Assembly (NCBI GenBank): GCA_963702535.1
Contig: CAVPDG010000022.1
Coordinates: forward strand, 1-64,000
Length of the DNA: 64,000 nt
Reading direction: 5' to 3'
DNA from: CAVPDG01 sp963702535
Lineage (GTDB): Bacteria; Chloroflexota; Anaerolineae; Anaerolineales; UBA4823
In this document: one piece after another, positions 8,317 to 17,606 of the stretch
How the letters are laid out: each line of letters starts with the position of its first letter
Position numbering within the stretch: position 1 is the stretch's first letter
Notes under the pieces: generated by a model
Told to the model about the DNA's origin: nothing
The model's input: only the letters and a program-made list of their open reading frames with translations
The model's database searches: none
Program-made: the position numbers and the translations under genes

Positions 8317-9018
8317 TCAGCTCGCGCTGGTCGCCTGGCGGTAGAATGCCAGCAGGTCGTCCGGATCGATCTCGGTGCGCTGGATGGAAGCCGCGATCAC
8401 GCCGCGGCTGAGGACATCGAAGCGCGAAGCCAGGTCCGCGGTGCGCGCCAGGTCGTGCGAGGTCATCACCACCGTGCGCCCTGCCGCAGCCACGTCGCGC
8501 AGCACCACATCCAGCATAGCGGAGGCGTCCTGGTCCAGCCCGGTGTACGGCTCATCGAAGAGCATCACCTCCGGGTCGTGCAGCACGGCGCGACCGATCG
8601 ACAGGCGCTGCTGCATGCCGCGCGAGAAGGTGCGCACCAGGTCTCGCCGGCGGGGCGCCAGCCCCACCAGCTCCAGCACCTGGCTGATGCGCTGCTCCAG
8701 GGCAGGGACGCTGTACATCCGCCCGTAGAAGCGCAGGTTTTCTTCGGCGCTCAGGTCGCCGTACAGCAGGGGCAGGTGAGATACCACGCCCAGGCGCCGC
8801 CGCAGGTGCGAGGCTTCGCCCGGCAGCCGGAAACCGGCAATGCGCACCTCGCCCAGCGAAGGTCGCGAGAGGGTCGCCAGGATGCGCAGGAAGGTGGTCT
8901 TCCCGGCGCCGTTCGGACCCAGGATCGCCACGAACTCGCCCGGCTCGACATGGAAATCCAGCCCGCGCAGGACGGCCTTCAATCCAAAACGTTTGACGAG
9001 CTTGCGGACTTCGATCAT
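8317..9018 (-). CDS. ccmA: CcmA ATP-binding subunit
   Basis: ABC ATPase of 233 residues. Walker A is GPNGAGKTT (about residue 33), the signature is FSRGMQQRLSIGRA, Walker B is VMLFDEP, and the switch His is in MTSHDLART. The short length and location directly before ccmB, ccmC and ccmD identify it as CcmA rather than a generic drug exporter. It energises release of holo-CcmE from CcmC on the cytoplasmic side of the membrane. Confidence 0.9.
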   Translation of the reverse strand: MIEVRKLVKRFGLKAVLRGLDFHVEPGEFVAILGPNGAGKTTFLRILATLSRPSLGEVRIAGFRLPGEASHLRRRLGVVSHLPLLYGDLSAEENLRFYGRMYSVPALEQRISQVLELVGLAPRRRDLVRTFSRGMQQRLSIGRAVLHDPEVMLFDEPYTGLDQDASAMLDVVLRDVAAAGRTVVMTSHDLARTADLASRFDVLSRGVIAASIQRTEIDPDDLLAFYRQATSAS

Positions 9019-9036
9019 GCCAGTTGCCTGGAGTGC

Positions 9037-10934
9037 TTAGTTGTTTTCCATATGCTCTTGCAGGCGCGCTTTCAACTCAGCCCGGCGTTTGCAGGTAGGC
9101 GTCTTCGGGGAGCTGTCCTGCCCCGTAAAGGTCATCCAGGGCGATGATGGCATCCATCAGCGTCTCCACGCTCTCTGCGGTGGGCTCAGTCTCGCTGCTG
9201 GGCGTCTCATCCTCCGGCTCTTCATCTTCATCGCTGAGGCGCGTGCGCCGCCACAGCCACACCCCCGCCACCACCAGCGCCACGCCAAACACAGCCAGCC
9301 CGATCATCAAATTGGTGCTGCTGCCGGTAGGCAGGGTCGGCTGACCCGCCGTCGGCTGACCGGTGATCGACATGCGCAGCCTGTCTCCGGGCTGCAGGCT
9401 GGCGCCCTTTAACAGGCGGTATTTGGCTCCCTGGACATCCTGCGTGCCGCTATCGGCGAGCATATCGCTCTTGATCTTGACCCCGCCCTCCGGCACCAGG
9501 ATCACCACCGCATCCACCGGTAGATTGACTTGCTCGTCCAGCTCCAGCTTGCGGTCGTAGGGCATGGTATACGCGTAGAGCACTTCGTACTGCCCTTGCC
9601 CCGGCGGCACAGCCGCGGTATCGCCAAAGCCATCTTCGGTCTTCACGTAGCGCTGTCCCAGCACGCCATCCTGGAACTCCAGGTTTTCAGCGCCTTGCGG
9701 CAGGGTAAAACGCACCACAGGCTGCCCCTTCTCGGCAGCCACCAGGGTCTTATCCGTCGGGTTCGAGATGACGTACAGCTCCACCACCCGCACGGTACTG
9801 GAATCCACAAATTCAAAGAACATGTGCAGCCGGTCGGCGATTAACACCGATGCGTCCGTAGTGGTATCGTAGATCTCGAGCGGCAGGTTCAGAGTGTTCT
9901 GACCCGCTTCCATCTGCCCGACATCGGTATTGTAGACTGTGTTGCCGTACTCCGTGATGATAATGAAGGCGCGCCCGGGCTGTAACGCCACGTCCTTGAA
10001 GACAAACGATCCATCGGCGTTGGTGGTCGTCGTCTGCGTGATCGCCATCTGCATGTTGTCGAAGCCGTGCAGGGTCAGGGTCAGAGTCGGCGGGCACCGT
10101 CCCGCCGGAGGCGTTGGTGACGCTGCCGGTGACCATTCCCACCGTCTCGCTGATGGCAGCCGTGGGCAGCTCCGTGGCTGCCGGCGCAGATGCCTCGGTC
10201 GCCGCTGGCGTCGTGGCGGGCTCCTGCGCCACGGGCTGGCTGGAAGGCGTAAAGGTCAGCGAGCGCAGGTAAGCGGCTAATGCCCAGCGCTCGTCCTCGC
10301 TCAATTGCTGCGCGAAGCCGGGCATCGAAGGCGCTGCCCCATCCGAAATCACCTGGAAGAGGTTCGCCTGCGACACCTCTGCCATCACAGCCTGGTCGGT
10401 AAAGTCGATCGCCGCGCTCCCACCCATACCGCCCTCACCGTGGCACTGGGCGCAGTTCGCCTGGTAGAGCTGCTCGCCCTGGGCGATGACCTCCGCCGGC
10501 ATGCTCAACGCGAAGGCATACGCCACGGTATCCCAGCGCTGGCGATCGGAAAGGCTGGCAAAAGGCGGCATGAATTTCTCGATGTTGCCCTTGGTCACCT
10601 GGGTGTACCAGTCCGCCGGCGTGGCTTGGCGGGCAATCTCTGCCGATCCCAACGCCGTCACCGGGTTAGGCAGCTGCGCCGCCTGCGGACCATCGCCTAA
10701 TCCAGCCGGACCATGGCAAGGGGCGCATTTTTCGGCAAAGATCGCCTGCCCGTCAGCCGGGCTGGGGGGCACCAGCGGGAAAACCGGACCATTGGTAGCC
10801 TGGGGCTGCTCCTGGACTACCGCCATCTGCTCGGCGCCGGGCGGGGGGGTAATATCCTCTGCCAGCGAGCAGGCGGAAAGGAAGAGCGCGGTTACCAGGA
10901 GTAAGGAGAACAAGCGTAAGGAGGTAGATTTCAT
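9037..10934 (-). CDS. Diheme cytochrome c lipoprotein with carboxypeptidase-regulatory-like domain (two frameshifts)
   Basis: Reconstructed protein of about 630 residues. A lipobox LFLSAC (Cys 22) follows a signal sequence. Two class-I cytochrome c domains follow with CAPCH (Cys 70) and CAQCH (Cys 161), each with a distal Met candidate (FMPPF, SMPGF). Then come an Ala/Pro/Thr linker, a beta-rich repeat resembling carboxypeptidase regulatory domains (NADGSFVFKDVAL), a long beta domain, one transmembrane helix near the C-terminus, and an acidic tail ending in a short helix. The first frame is lost near 10083-10090, where the shifted frame reads LTLTLHGFDN and continues to 9077. A second shift near 9085 extends the helix to LQEHMENN and TAA 9037-9039. 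It sits inside the ccm operon, so it is probably both a client and an electron carrier outside the membrane. Confidence 0.75.
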
Positions 10935-10989
10935 ATGGGATAGAGACCAGTTCGAGAGAGAATGTCGAGTATACAAATCAAGGCGCCGC

Positions 10990-11530
10990 TCATCCGGTCT
11001 GGGCGCCGCACTTCGGGCAGAAGCGGTCTGATTTCTGGACGGGTTTGCCGCATTGCGGGCAAAACCCGCTGGATTTCTCGTTGCGCGCCCGGCGCCGGTT
11101 GGCGATCATGCGCTTCCAGGTTATCGTCCGGTGAAGCCGCCACCACCCGGATCGCAGCGCCATTGCCGCCCGCCGGCTGAGGCGCCGTCTCCACCCGCCG
11201 GGCTGCAATGGCAGCTTCCAGGCGCGCTTCCGCCGCCTGGGAGGGAGCTTCTGCCGCGTAGGCGTCCAGGTCGCGCAGGATTTGTGCGCCCTGCTGCACC
11301 AGGGCAGCCCGCTGGAGCGGGTATTCGGCCTCCGGAATTTTGCCCAGGGCGTAATCGAAATCCAGCTCCTGCAGCGTATCCAGCAAGCGGTCGCGTTCCG
11401 CCAGGAGAGACGATTGCTCGTGCCCGGCTTGCGCCCCCTTGGGCGCCTTGCGCTCGAAGAACGGGCGGCTGATGAAGACTGCTACAATAACGAGCAGTCC
11501 GAGGATGAGGAAGATTGAGCCAATGTCCAT
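10990..11530 (-). CDS. CcmI/CycH N-terminal-like membrane protein with C-terminal double zinc ribbon (frameshifted)
   Basis: Starts MDIGSIFLILGLLVIVAVFISRP, one transmembrane helix. A helical segment follows containing LLDTLQELDFDYALGKI, as in the N-terminal part of CcmI. The frame is lost near 11105-11112. The adjacent frame continues MIANRRRARNEKSSGF and ends with two Cys pairs, CPQC and CPKC, typical of a zinc ribbon, with stop at 10990. The reconstructed length is about 179 residues. There is no TPR region, so it is a truncated CcmI-like or a separate family. Its position between ccmG and the diheme cytochrome implies a role in apocytochrome handling, but the zinc ribbon would be cytoplasmic, which is unusual. 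Confidence 0.6.
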
Positions 11531-11546
11531 AATGAGTCCAGCCGGG

Positions 11547-12120
11547 TTATTGCTCCAGCAGAGGATCGACAACCGCTTTAACAGATTCAATGGAGGGAAA
11601 CACGCCGTACTGCATGTGCCGTCAAGACGCCTTCCCGGTCGATGATGTAGGTTTCCGGCACGCCCTGCATGCGGAACGCCTGCGAGATGCGCGTCCCCAG
11701 GTCCGGTCCATTGGGATAGGTGATGCCGAATTTCTCTAAGTATGCCCGGGCTTCCGGCTCGGTATCCACGTAATCCGCCCCCAGGAAGAGCACATCGCCG
11801 CGCGGCTGGTAATGGCGCCAGGCAGCTTCCAGGATCTCGGCCTCCTCCTCGCAGGGGATGCACCAGGAAGCCCAGAAGTTGAGCACCACCACCTTGCCCT
11901 TCAGGTCAGCCATCTTGTAGGTTTGCCCGTCGAAGGAGGTCAGGGTAAAATTGGGCACGCGGTGCCCGACGCCTACCGGTCCCTGCTGGGCGCGGCGCAG
12001 TCCCAGCGCCAGTAAAGTCAGCAGGGCAAACACACCTACCCAGACAAGGATGCGCCCCCAGGGGGGGCGGCTTGGGGCAGGCGTTTCTACTGCATTTTGC
12101 TTGATCTCTTCTTCACTCAT
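11547..12120 (-). CDS. ccmG: CcmG-type thioredoxin-like protein (frameshift near the C-terminus)
   Basis: Membrane-anchored thioredoxin of about 190 residues. One N-terminal transmembrane helix (about residues 24-42) is followed by VPNFTLTSFDG and the active site WASWCIPC near residue 88, then the cis-Pro block GVPETYIID. CcmG/DsbE reduces apocytochrome cysteines before haem attachment. The readable frame ends at 11587 with an unnatural tail. A one-base shift near 11617-11622 gives MQYGVFPSIESVKAVV and stop TAA 11547-11549, the normal end for this family. Confidence 0.88.
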
Positions 12121-12140
12121 CGTCTCTCTACCCGCTACCT

Positions 12141-12666
12141 TTATCGATTGCTCAGCTCTTCTTCCAGGCGCTTCACGTACTCATCCTGCGCTGCTCCCGG
12201 GCAACTCCGAGGTGGGCTCTGCGGCTTGACCCGCAACCGCGGCTTTTGCTGGCTTCCTCCAGGCGCGCAAAGCGCTGAACAGGATAAGGATGCCCGCCAG
12301 GATTGCCAGCGGTGGGACGATATACACCAGCCAGTTCAAGCCGCGCGCCGGAGGCGCCGCCAGCACGCGGTCGCCATACTGGGCAGCGAAATAGTCTTTG
12401 ATCTGCCCCTCGTTCCAGCCCTGCCCCAGCTTCTCGCGGACCAGCTCGCGCCATTGGGCGCAAGCCTGGGTGCCGCACACATCCAGGGGGATATTCTCGC
12501 ACACCGGGCAGTAGAGCTGCCGGGCGACGGCGTTGACCTGGTCATCGGTCACGGTTCCGGGTCCGCTGCCCTGCGCCAGGGCGAGGCTTGCGAGGGAAAA
12601 GCTGCCATCAGCGCCAGCAGACGCCGCCCAGAAGATGCGCCCCGTATACTTTTTACTCAGTTTCAT
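12141..12666 (-). CDS. ccmH: CcmH-type thiol oxidoreductase (frameshift near the C-terminus)
   Basis: Signal or anchor sequence, then the CcmH active site LYCPVCENIPL (about residues 55-65), a helical domain (KLGQGWNEGQIKDYF) and a C-terminal transmembrane helix. CcmH works with CcmG to keep apocytochrome thiols reduced and contacts CcmF. Two extra Cys directly after the active site (DVCGTQAC) replace the usual small polar residues and are not normal for CcmH. The readable frame ends at 12181. A shift near 12190 would add QDEYVKRLEEELSNR and end at TAA 12141-12143. ATG 12666 is the natural start. Confidence 0.87.
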
Positions 12667-12690
12667 CGAACACTCCCCATCTCGCACGCC

Positions 12691-14752
12691 TCAGCCCCGC
12701 GAGGGCGCCGGTTGGACGCGGGATTTGCGCTCGCTCACCGGCTCCGGGTCGCGGTCGGGCCAGGCTGCGACCATTGTCCCCAAAATGAAAACGAGCGCCC
12801 CCAGCCACAGCCAGTTGACCAGCGGGTTGTGGTAGACCCTGAACGTTGCGCCCTGGCTGGCGATGGGCTGCCAGTCCGCCAGGAGCACGTACAGGTCATC
12901 TTCCAACGTGCTGCGCACGCCGGGGATGGTCATCTGCTGCTGCGATTCGTAATAATAATCCCGCCGCGGGTACAGCTCGCCGACGTACTTGCCATCTTTG
13001 AACACACTCACCACCGCCCGCGCCACGTTGCGCCCATCTTTGTAATCGAAGTTCGCCAGCGAATCGTAGCGCACGATGTAATTCCCCAGCGTGAGCGACT
13101 CGCCCTGCTTGAGCATGCCCTGCGTCTGCGTCTGGAAGATCTCGATGCCGATGATGCCCAGCGCCATCAGCACCACGCCCAGGTGGATGATATAGCCGCC
13201 GTAACGGCGCCGGTTGCGCCCCGCCAGCCGCCACAGCGCCGTGAACAGGTTCTCTTTCTTCATCGCGCCGCCGCGCCATGGCGCCGCGCCAGAACTCATA
13301 CAAGGTTACAGAAGCCGCAAAAGCGCACAACCACAACCCCAATATTGCAAAGGGCTGGCGCATACCGGTGATCACCACGATCACTGGCGCCGCCAGAGAA
13401 ATCAGGAAGGGCTTCCAGGCTGCTTTTCCCAGGGTCCTGGCGGTTGAGTGTTTCCAGGCGGAGAGAGGCGCCATACCCATCAGGAGCAGCAATCCCGCGA
13501 ACAGCGGCCCGGTGATGCGCTCGTACCATTCGGGGCCAAAGGTCACTTTTTGCCCGGTGACAATCTCCGAGATCAGGGGGTAGATCACCCCCCAGAAGCA
13601 CACCAACAGGATGAGGATGAAGAGCAGGTTGTTAAGCAGTGAAAAGCGCCTCGCGCGAGAACATCGAGGTCATCTCGCCTTCGGATTTCAGCTCGTTCCA
13701 ACGCTTGAGCAGCAGCGCAACCGAGACAATGAAGGTCAGCCCGATGAACACGAAGAACAGCGGGCCGATGGCGCTCTGGGCGAAGGCGTGCACCGAGGAG
13801 AGCACGCCCGAGCGCGTCAGGAACGTGCCGAAGATCACCAGGTCGTAGGTCAGGATGATCAGCACCATGTTCCAGTGCTTGAGCATGCCCCGCTTTTCCT
13901 GGATCATCACCGAGTGCAGGAAGGCGGTGCCGGTCAGCCAGGGCATGAAAGCGGCGATCTCCACCGGGTCCCAGCCCCAGTAGCCGCCCCAGCCCAGCAC
14001 GTCATACGCCCAGCGCCCGCCCAGGATCAGGCCCAGCGAGAGGAAAAGCCAGGCTACCAGCGTCCAGCGGCGGGTGATGCGGATCCAGCGGTCGTCGGTG
14101 CGCCCGGTGATCAGGGCTGCGATGGCGAAGGCGTAGGGGATGACAAAGGAGACAAAGCCCAGGTACAGCATGGGCGGGTGGATGATCATGCCGGGATGGC
14201 GCAACAGCGGGTTCAAGCCGCGCCCATCTGCCTGCACCAGCAGCTCTGCCCCCGCCGGAGGGAACATGGCTTTGAGCGGCTGTCCCAGCGGCGGCTGCCA
14301 GATGCGGGCAAAGGGATTCTCGAAGAAGATGATCATCACCAGGAAGAACACCAGGGTCACCAGGCAGACAATGATCACCCAGGGCAGGAACTCGCGGATC
14401 GCGCTCCCAGTTGCGCAGCGTGACCGCCGAGGCAAAAGCCGACATCAGCCACGTCCAGAACACCAGCGAGCCCGCCTGCCCGCCCCACAGCGCCGTGATC
14501 TTGAGGTAGGTGGGCATGCTGTTGCTGGTCACCGAAGCCACGTACTCCACCTCGTAATTGCCGTTGACCAGCAAGGTGATGATACACAACGCCGACAGGG
14601 TAAGCAGCGGGAAGGTGAGCAGCATGGCGTTGCGGGCGCTATCCACCCACGCCGCTTTCTTGCTGTCGCGCCCCATAAAACGCCGCGCCGACCCCGTACA
14701 AGGAGACCAGTAATGTTACAACCAGCGCGCCATAACCAAGGTTTGCAATCAT
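12691..14752 (-). CDS. ccmF: CcmF haem lyase core (four apparent frameshifts)
   Basis: Large multi-pass membrane protein that attaches haem to apocytochromes, about 687 residues after reconstruction. ATG 14752 follows GGAGAGG. The WWD-type motif reads GWGGYWGWDPVEIAAFMPW, with conserved His in LFLSLGLILGGRWAY and MIIHPPMLYLG surroundings. The C-terminal domain (LGNYIVRYDSL, YPRRDYYYESQQQ) and the last helix are typical. Frames change near 14670, 14390-14403, 13632-13640 (a T run) and 13262-13275. Every piece aligns in order with CcmF, so sequencing indels are likely. The gene lies between ccmE upstream and ccmH downstream. Confidence 0.88.
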
Positions 14753-14856
14753 CGCAACCTCTCCGTTAATACCTCTATGAAAACGGATAGCGCGAAGCGT
14801 ACTTGCTCGCCTCGTGCTATCCTGTTCAACTTGCCACCATTAAGCACCAACAGGGG

Positions 14857-15375
14857 TCATCCTTGAGATTGCTCAGGGACCGCATCTTCATACTTGGTGG
14901 GACACTTGAGCAGCAGCTCATCGGCTTGGAAGACGCCATTCGCGTCCAACGTACCGGTGACGATCGCCTGCGCCTCGTTGCGCAGCAGGTCCGGCTTAAC
15001 GCCTACATACTGCACCGTCATCCGGTTGCGGCTGGGATCCATCACTGCCTGGTGCAGCACCTCTGCCAGCCCACCTTGCGCTTCGATCTCTTTATTATCG
15101 CCCGGCACGTGCGCGATGGCGAAGGTCAGGGTGAGTGTTTGGGCGTCGTACTGGATCGAATCGCCGATCACTGCCCCGCTCAGGCGCAGGTCTCTCCCGG
15201 CAAGCTTATCACCCTTGGCGAGCGCCTCGTCCACGGTGAGAAAATACTGGGCGGAAGCTCGCGTTGAAGAGACGATCAGGTAAATGACCGCGGCGATGAT
15301 CAACAACCCACCCAAGACAAACTTCAGGCGCCCGGTTGACCGGGTTTTTACGGTAGAAGTGGCGGCTTGATCCAT
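14857..15375 (-). CDS. ccmE: CcmE haem chaperone, Cys-type (CxxxY)
   Basis: Membrane-anchored haem chaperone of 172 residues from ATG 15375, which follows GGAGGAC. One N-terminal helix (about residues 17-37) is followed by the OB-fold with FLTVDEALAKGDKLAGRDLRLSGAV and VPGDNKEIEAQGG. The C-terminal haem-attachment region reads ADELLLKCPTKYED, so the usual His of the HxxxY motif is Cys. This is the known CxxxY variant found in archaea and some bacteria. It is the first gene of the ccm operon and is read away from the multiheme cytochromes. Confidence 0.93.
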   Translation of the reverse strand: MDQAATSTVKTRSTGRLKFVLGGLLIIAAVIYLIVSSTRASAQYFLTVDEALAKGDKLAGRDLRLSGAVIGDSIQYDAQTLTLTFAIAHVPGDNKEIEAQGGLAEVLHQAVMDPSRNRMTVQYVGVKPDLLRNEAQAIVTGTLDANGVFQADELLLKCPTKYEDAVPEQSQG

Positions 15376-15869
15376 CCTTGCTTGTCCTCCAGGAAGCACA
15401 TGGCTAGAAGTCATCTCACGATCAGCAGGTGGGCGTTCTGCGGCGGTGGTGCTGCCGTAGAATACCCCCTTGCCTTAATTGGAGACAGCATCTATTAAGA
15501 AAACGGCAGTCAAAAAAACCGAAATCACACGGATTGCGGCGTGGGTTAAGTCTAATCGAGATTGTGAAAGACTCAGATTAATGGAGGCTAAGATTAGGCG
15601 GAAGGGAAGATTAGAAATTTACTAATGAGAGCTGGCGCAAGCCGATAAAATTGCGAATTCTATGCTCTCGGAACAGCCAGCGTGTGCGTGAAGAATTCCG
15701 CAAAATCCGACCGGATAAATGCTTTTTTTGGTAAAATATCACCGTACTCACTCCTGGTACGGATCGATTACTCCTATATTAGGACTAACACAGTTCGGTG
15801 AAGGGAACACCCCGCTTCAACTGCGTAACTCCTAACTATTTCATTGGTATCTCAAGGAGACCACAAGGA
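15376..15869. promoter_or_regulatory. Divergent intergenic region between ccmE and the multiheme cytochrome genes
   Basis: About 490 bases without a convincing gene, noticeably richer in A/T than its flanks. It must carry outward promoters for the ccm operon and the cytochrome operon. An AGATTA hexamer occurs three times within about 55 bases (around 15574-15615), possibly regulator sites. A TAAAAT box near 15733 could be a -10 for the rightward operon, but I see no well-placed -35. The rightward gene has a clear AAGGAGACC ribosome site at about 15854. Confidence 0.4.
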
Positions 15870-17565
15870 ATGAAGCGGATTATCCATAGCATCAATCGAT
15901 TCTTTTTCCCCCCGGCTGGATCTCCTCGCTGGATGCGCATACTCCCTTACGCCCTCTTAGGTGTGCTCACCTTGCTGGTGCTCACCGCCAGCGCCTACGG
16001 CTGGGAATACACCAACTCGCCCCCCTTTTGCGGCGAAACCTGCCATACCATGCCCCCCGAGTACACCGCCTACCTCACGTCTCCACACGCCCGCGTCGCC
16101 TGCGTGGACTGCCATATCGGCAAAGGCTTCATCACCACCCGCATCACGCGCAAAGCCGGCGACCTGAAGCACGTGTACAAGACCTTATTCACAGCTTATG
16201 AATTCCCCATCGTCGCCGACGATATGCGCCCGGCGCGCGAGACCTGCGAATTGTGCCATAATCCGGAGAAGTTCTCCGATGACAGCTTGCGCGAGATCAA
16301 GCGCTTCGGCAATGACGCCAATAACACCCCCTACAGCACCTACCTCACCCTGAAGACCGGCGGCGGCTCTGAGCGCGCCGGGCTGGGAAAAGGTATCCAC
16401 TGGCACATTGAAAACAGCATTGAATACCTGCCCACAGATCACAGCGAGCAGACAATCCCCTACGTGCGTGTGACAGACGATAACGGAGAGATCACCGAAT
16501 ACGTCGAGCTGGGTTCCAACCTGGACCCTGCCGCAATCGATCCCGCACAGCTCAAGGAGATGGACTGCATCACCTGCCATAACCGCATCACCCACCTGGT
16601 CAACCCGCCAGAAAACGTGGTAGACAAGCTCATGGCGACCGGGATCATCGCTACAGACATTCCGGAAATTCGCAGCAAAGCCGTGGAAGTATATAGCCAG
16701 CGCTACTCGACCGTCGAGCTGGGGGTAAACGGCATCGCCGGGCTGGAAAATTACTACCAGACCTATCACCCCGATTACTACACCGCGAACAAGGATAAGA
16801 TCGACAGCGCCATCACCGCTTTGCAAGAAGCTTACCGCAACAGCGTTTATCCTGAGCAAAAGTCGGACTGGACCACCCACCCGAACAACGTGGGTCACAA
16901 GGACTCGCCCGGCTGCTTCCGCTGCCATGACGGCAAGCACATCAACGCCAGCGGTGAGACCATCCGCCTGGAGTGCAATCTGTGCCATTCGATCCCGGTG
17001 GTGGCTGGTCCCAATGATTTCGTCGCCGATATCGAGATCAGCCGCGGTCCTGAGCCAGAATCCCACCGCAATCCCAATTGGATCCACCTGCACAACCAGG
17101 TATTCGACGGCACCTGCGCCAACTGCCATACCATCGGCAACCCCGGCGGGACGGATAACACCTCTTTCTGCTCGAACTCTGCCTGCCACGGCAATGTCTG
17201 GCAGTATGCCGGTTTCGATGCTCCCGGTTTGCGCCAGACCCTCCTGGACCAGCTCCCGACCCAACCAACCCCGGTACCCCTTCCGGAAGGTGGACCTCTG
17301 ACCTATACAGGATACGATCGGTCCCCTCTTCCAGGCGCGCTGCGGGCAATGCCATGCATCCAACGCCATGGTGGGGCTGAACCTGACATCCTATTCAACC
17401 GCCCTTTCTGGCAGCCAGAATGGCCCCGTCATCGTGCCTGGCAATGCGGAAAAGAGCCTGCTCATCCAGAAACAGACCGGCGAACAGCCTCACTTCGGGC
17501 AACTCTCCCCGGAGGAGCTGGAGCTGGTTACCCAATGGATTAATGCAGGCGCCCCGGAAAAATAA
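15870..17565 (+). CDS. NapC/NirT-type multiheme membrane cytochrome c with C-terminal cytochrome domain (one frameshift)
   Basis: About 564 residues after reconstruction. One transmembrane helix (about residues 23-45) is followed by a NapC/NirT-like head with FCGETCHTMPPEY and CVDCH. Further haem sites are CELCH, CITCH, CFRCH, CNLCH, CANCH and the spaced CSNSACH. The readable frame breaks near 17310-17320. The next frame reads GPLFQARCGQCH and continues through a helical cytochrome-like domain ending QWINAGAPEK. That gives seven CxxCH, one Cx3CH and one Cx4CH. ATG 15870 follows AAGGAGACC. Such proteins accept electrons from quinol and pass them to periplasmic or outer cytochromes, presumably the ten-heme lipoprotein next to it. 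Confidence 0.82.
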
Positions 17566-17606
17566 CACGCAGCAATTCCCATCTCTCTTTGAGGAGAAAT
17601 GCGACG

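Noticed and set aside
10083..10090. Programmed ribosomal frameshifting in the diheme gene and others
   Set aside because: No slippery heptamer with a following pseudoknot was seen, and the same type of shift affects unrelated genes across the window.
12097..13371. Long plus-strand ORF of 424 codons
   Set aside because: It is the antisense shadow of ccmH and ccmF; the peptide has no recognisable motif and the opposite strand carries conserved Ccm sequence.
16185..17369. Minus-strand ORF of 394 codons
   Set aside because: Shadow of the multiheme cytochrome; the real strand carries the haem motifs.
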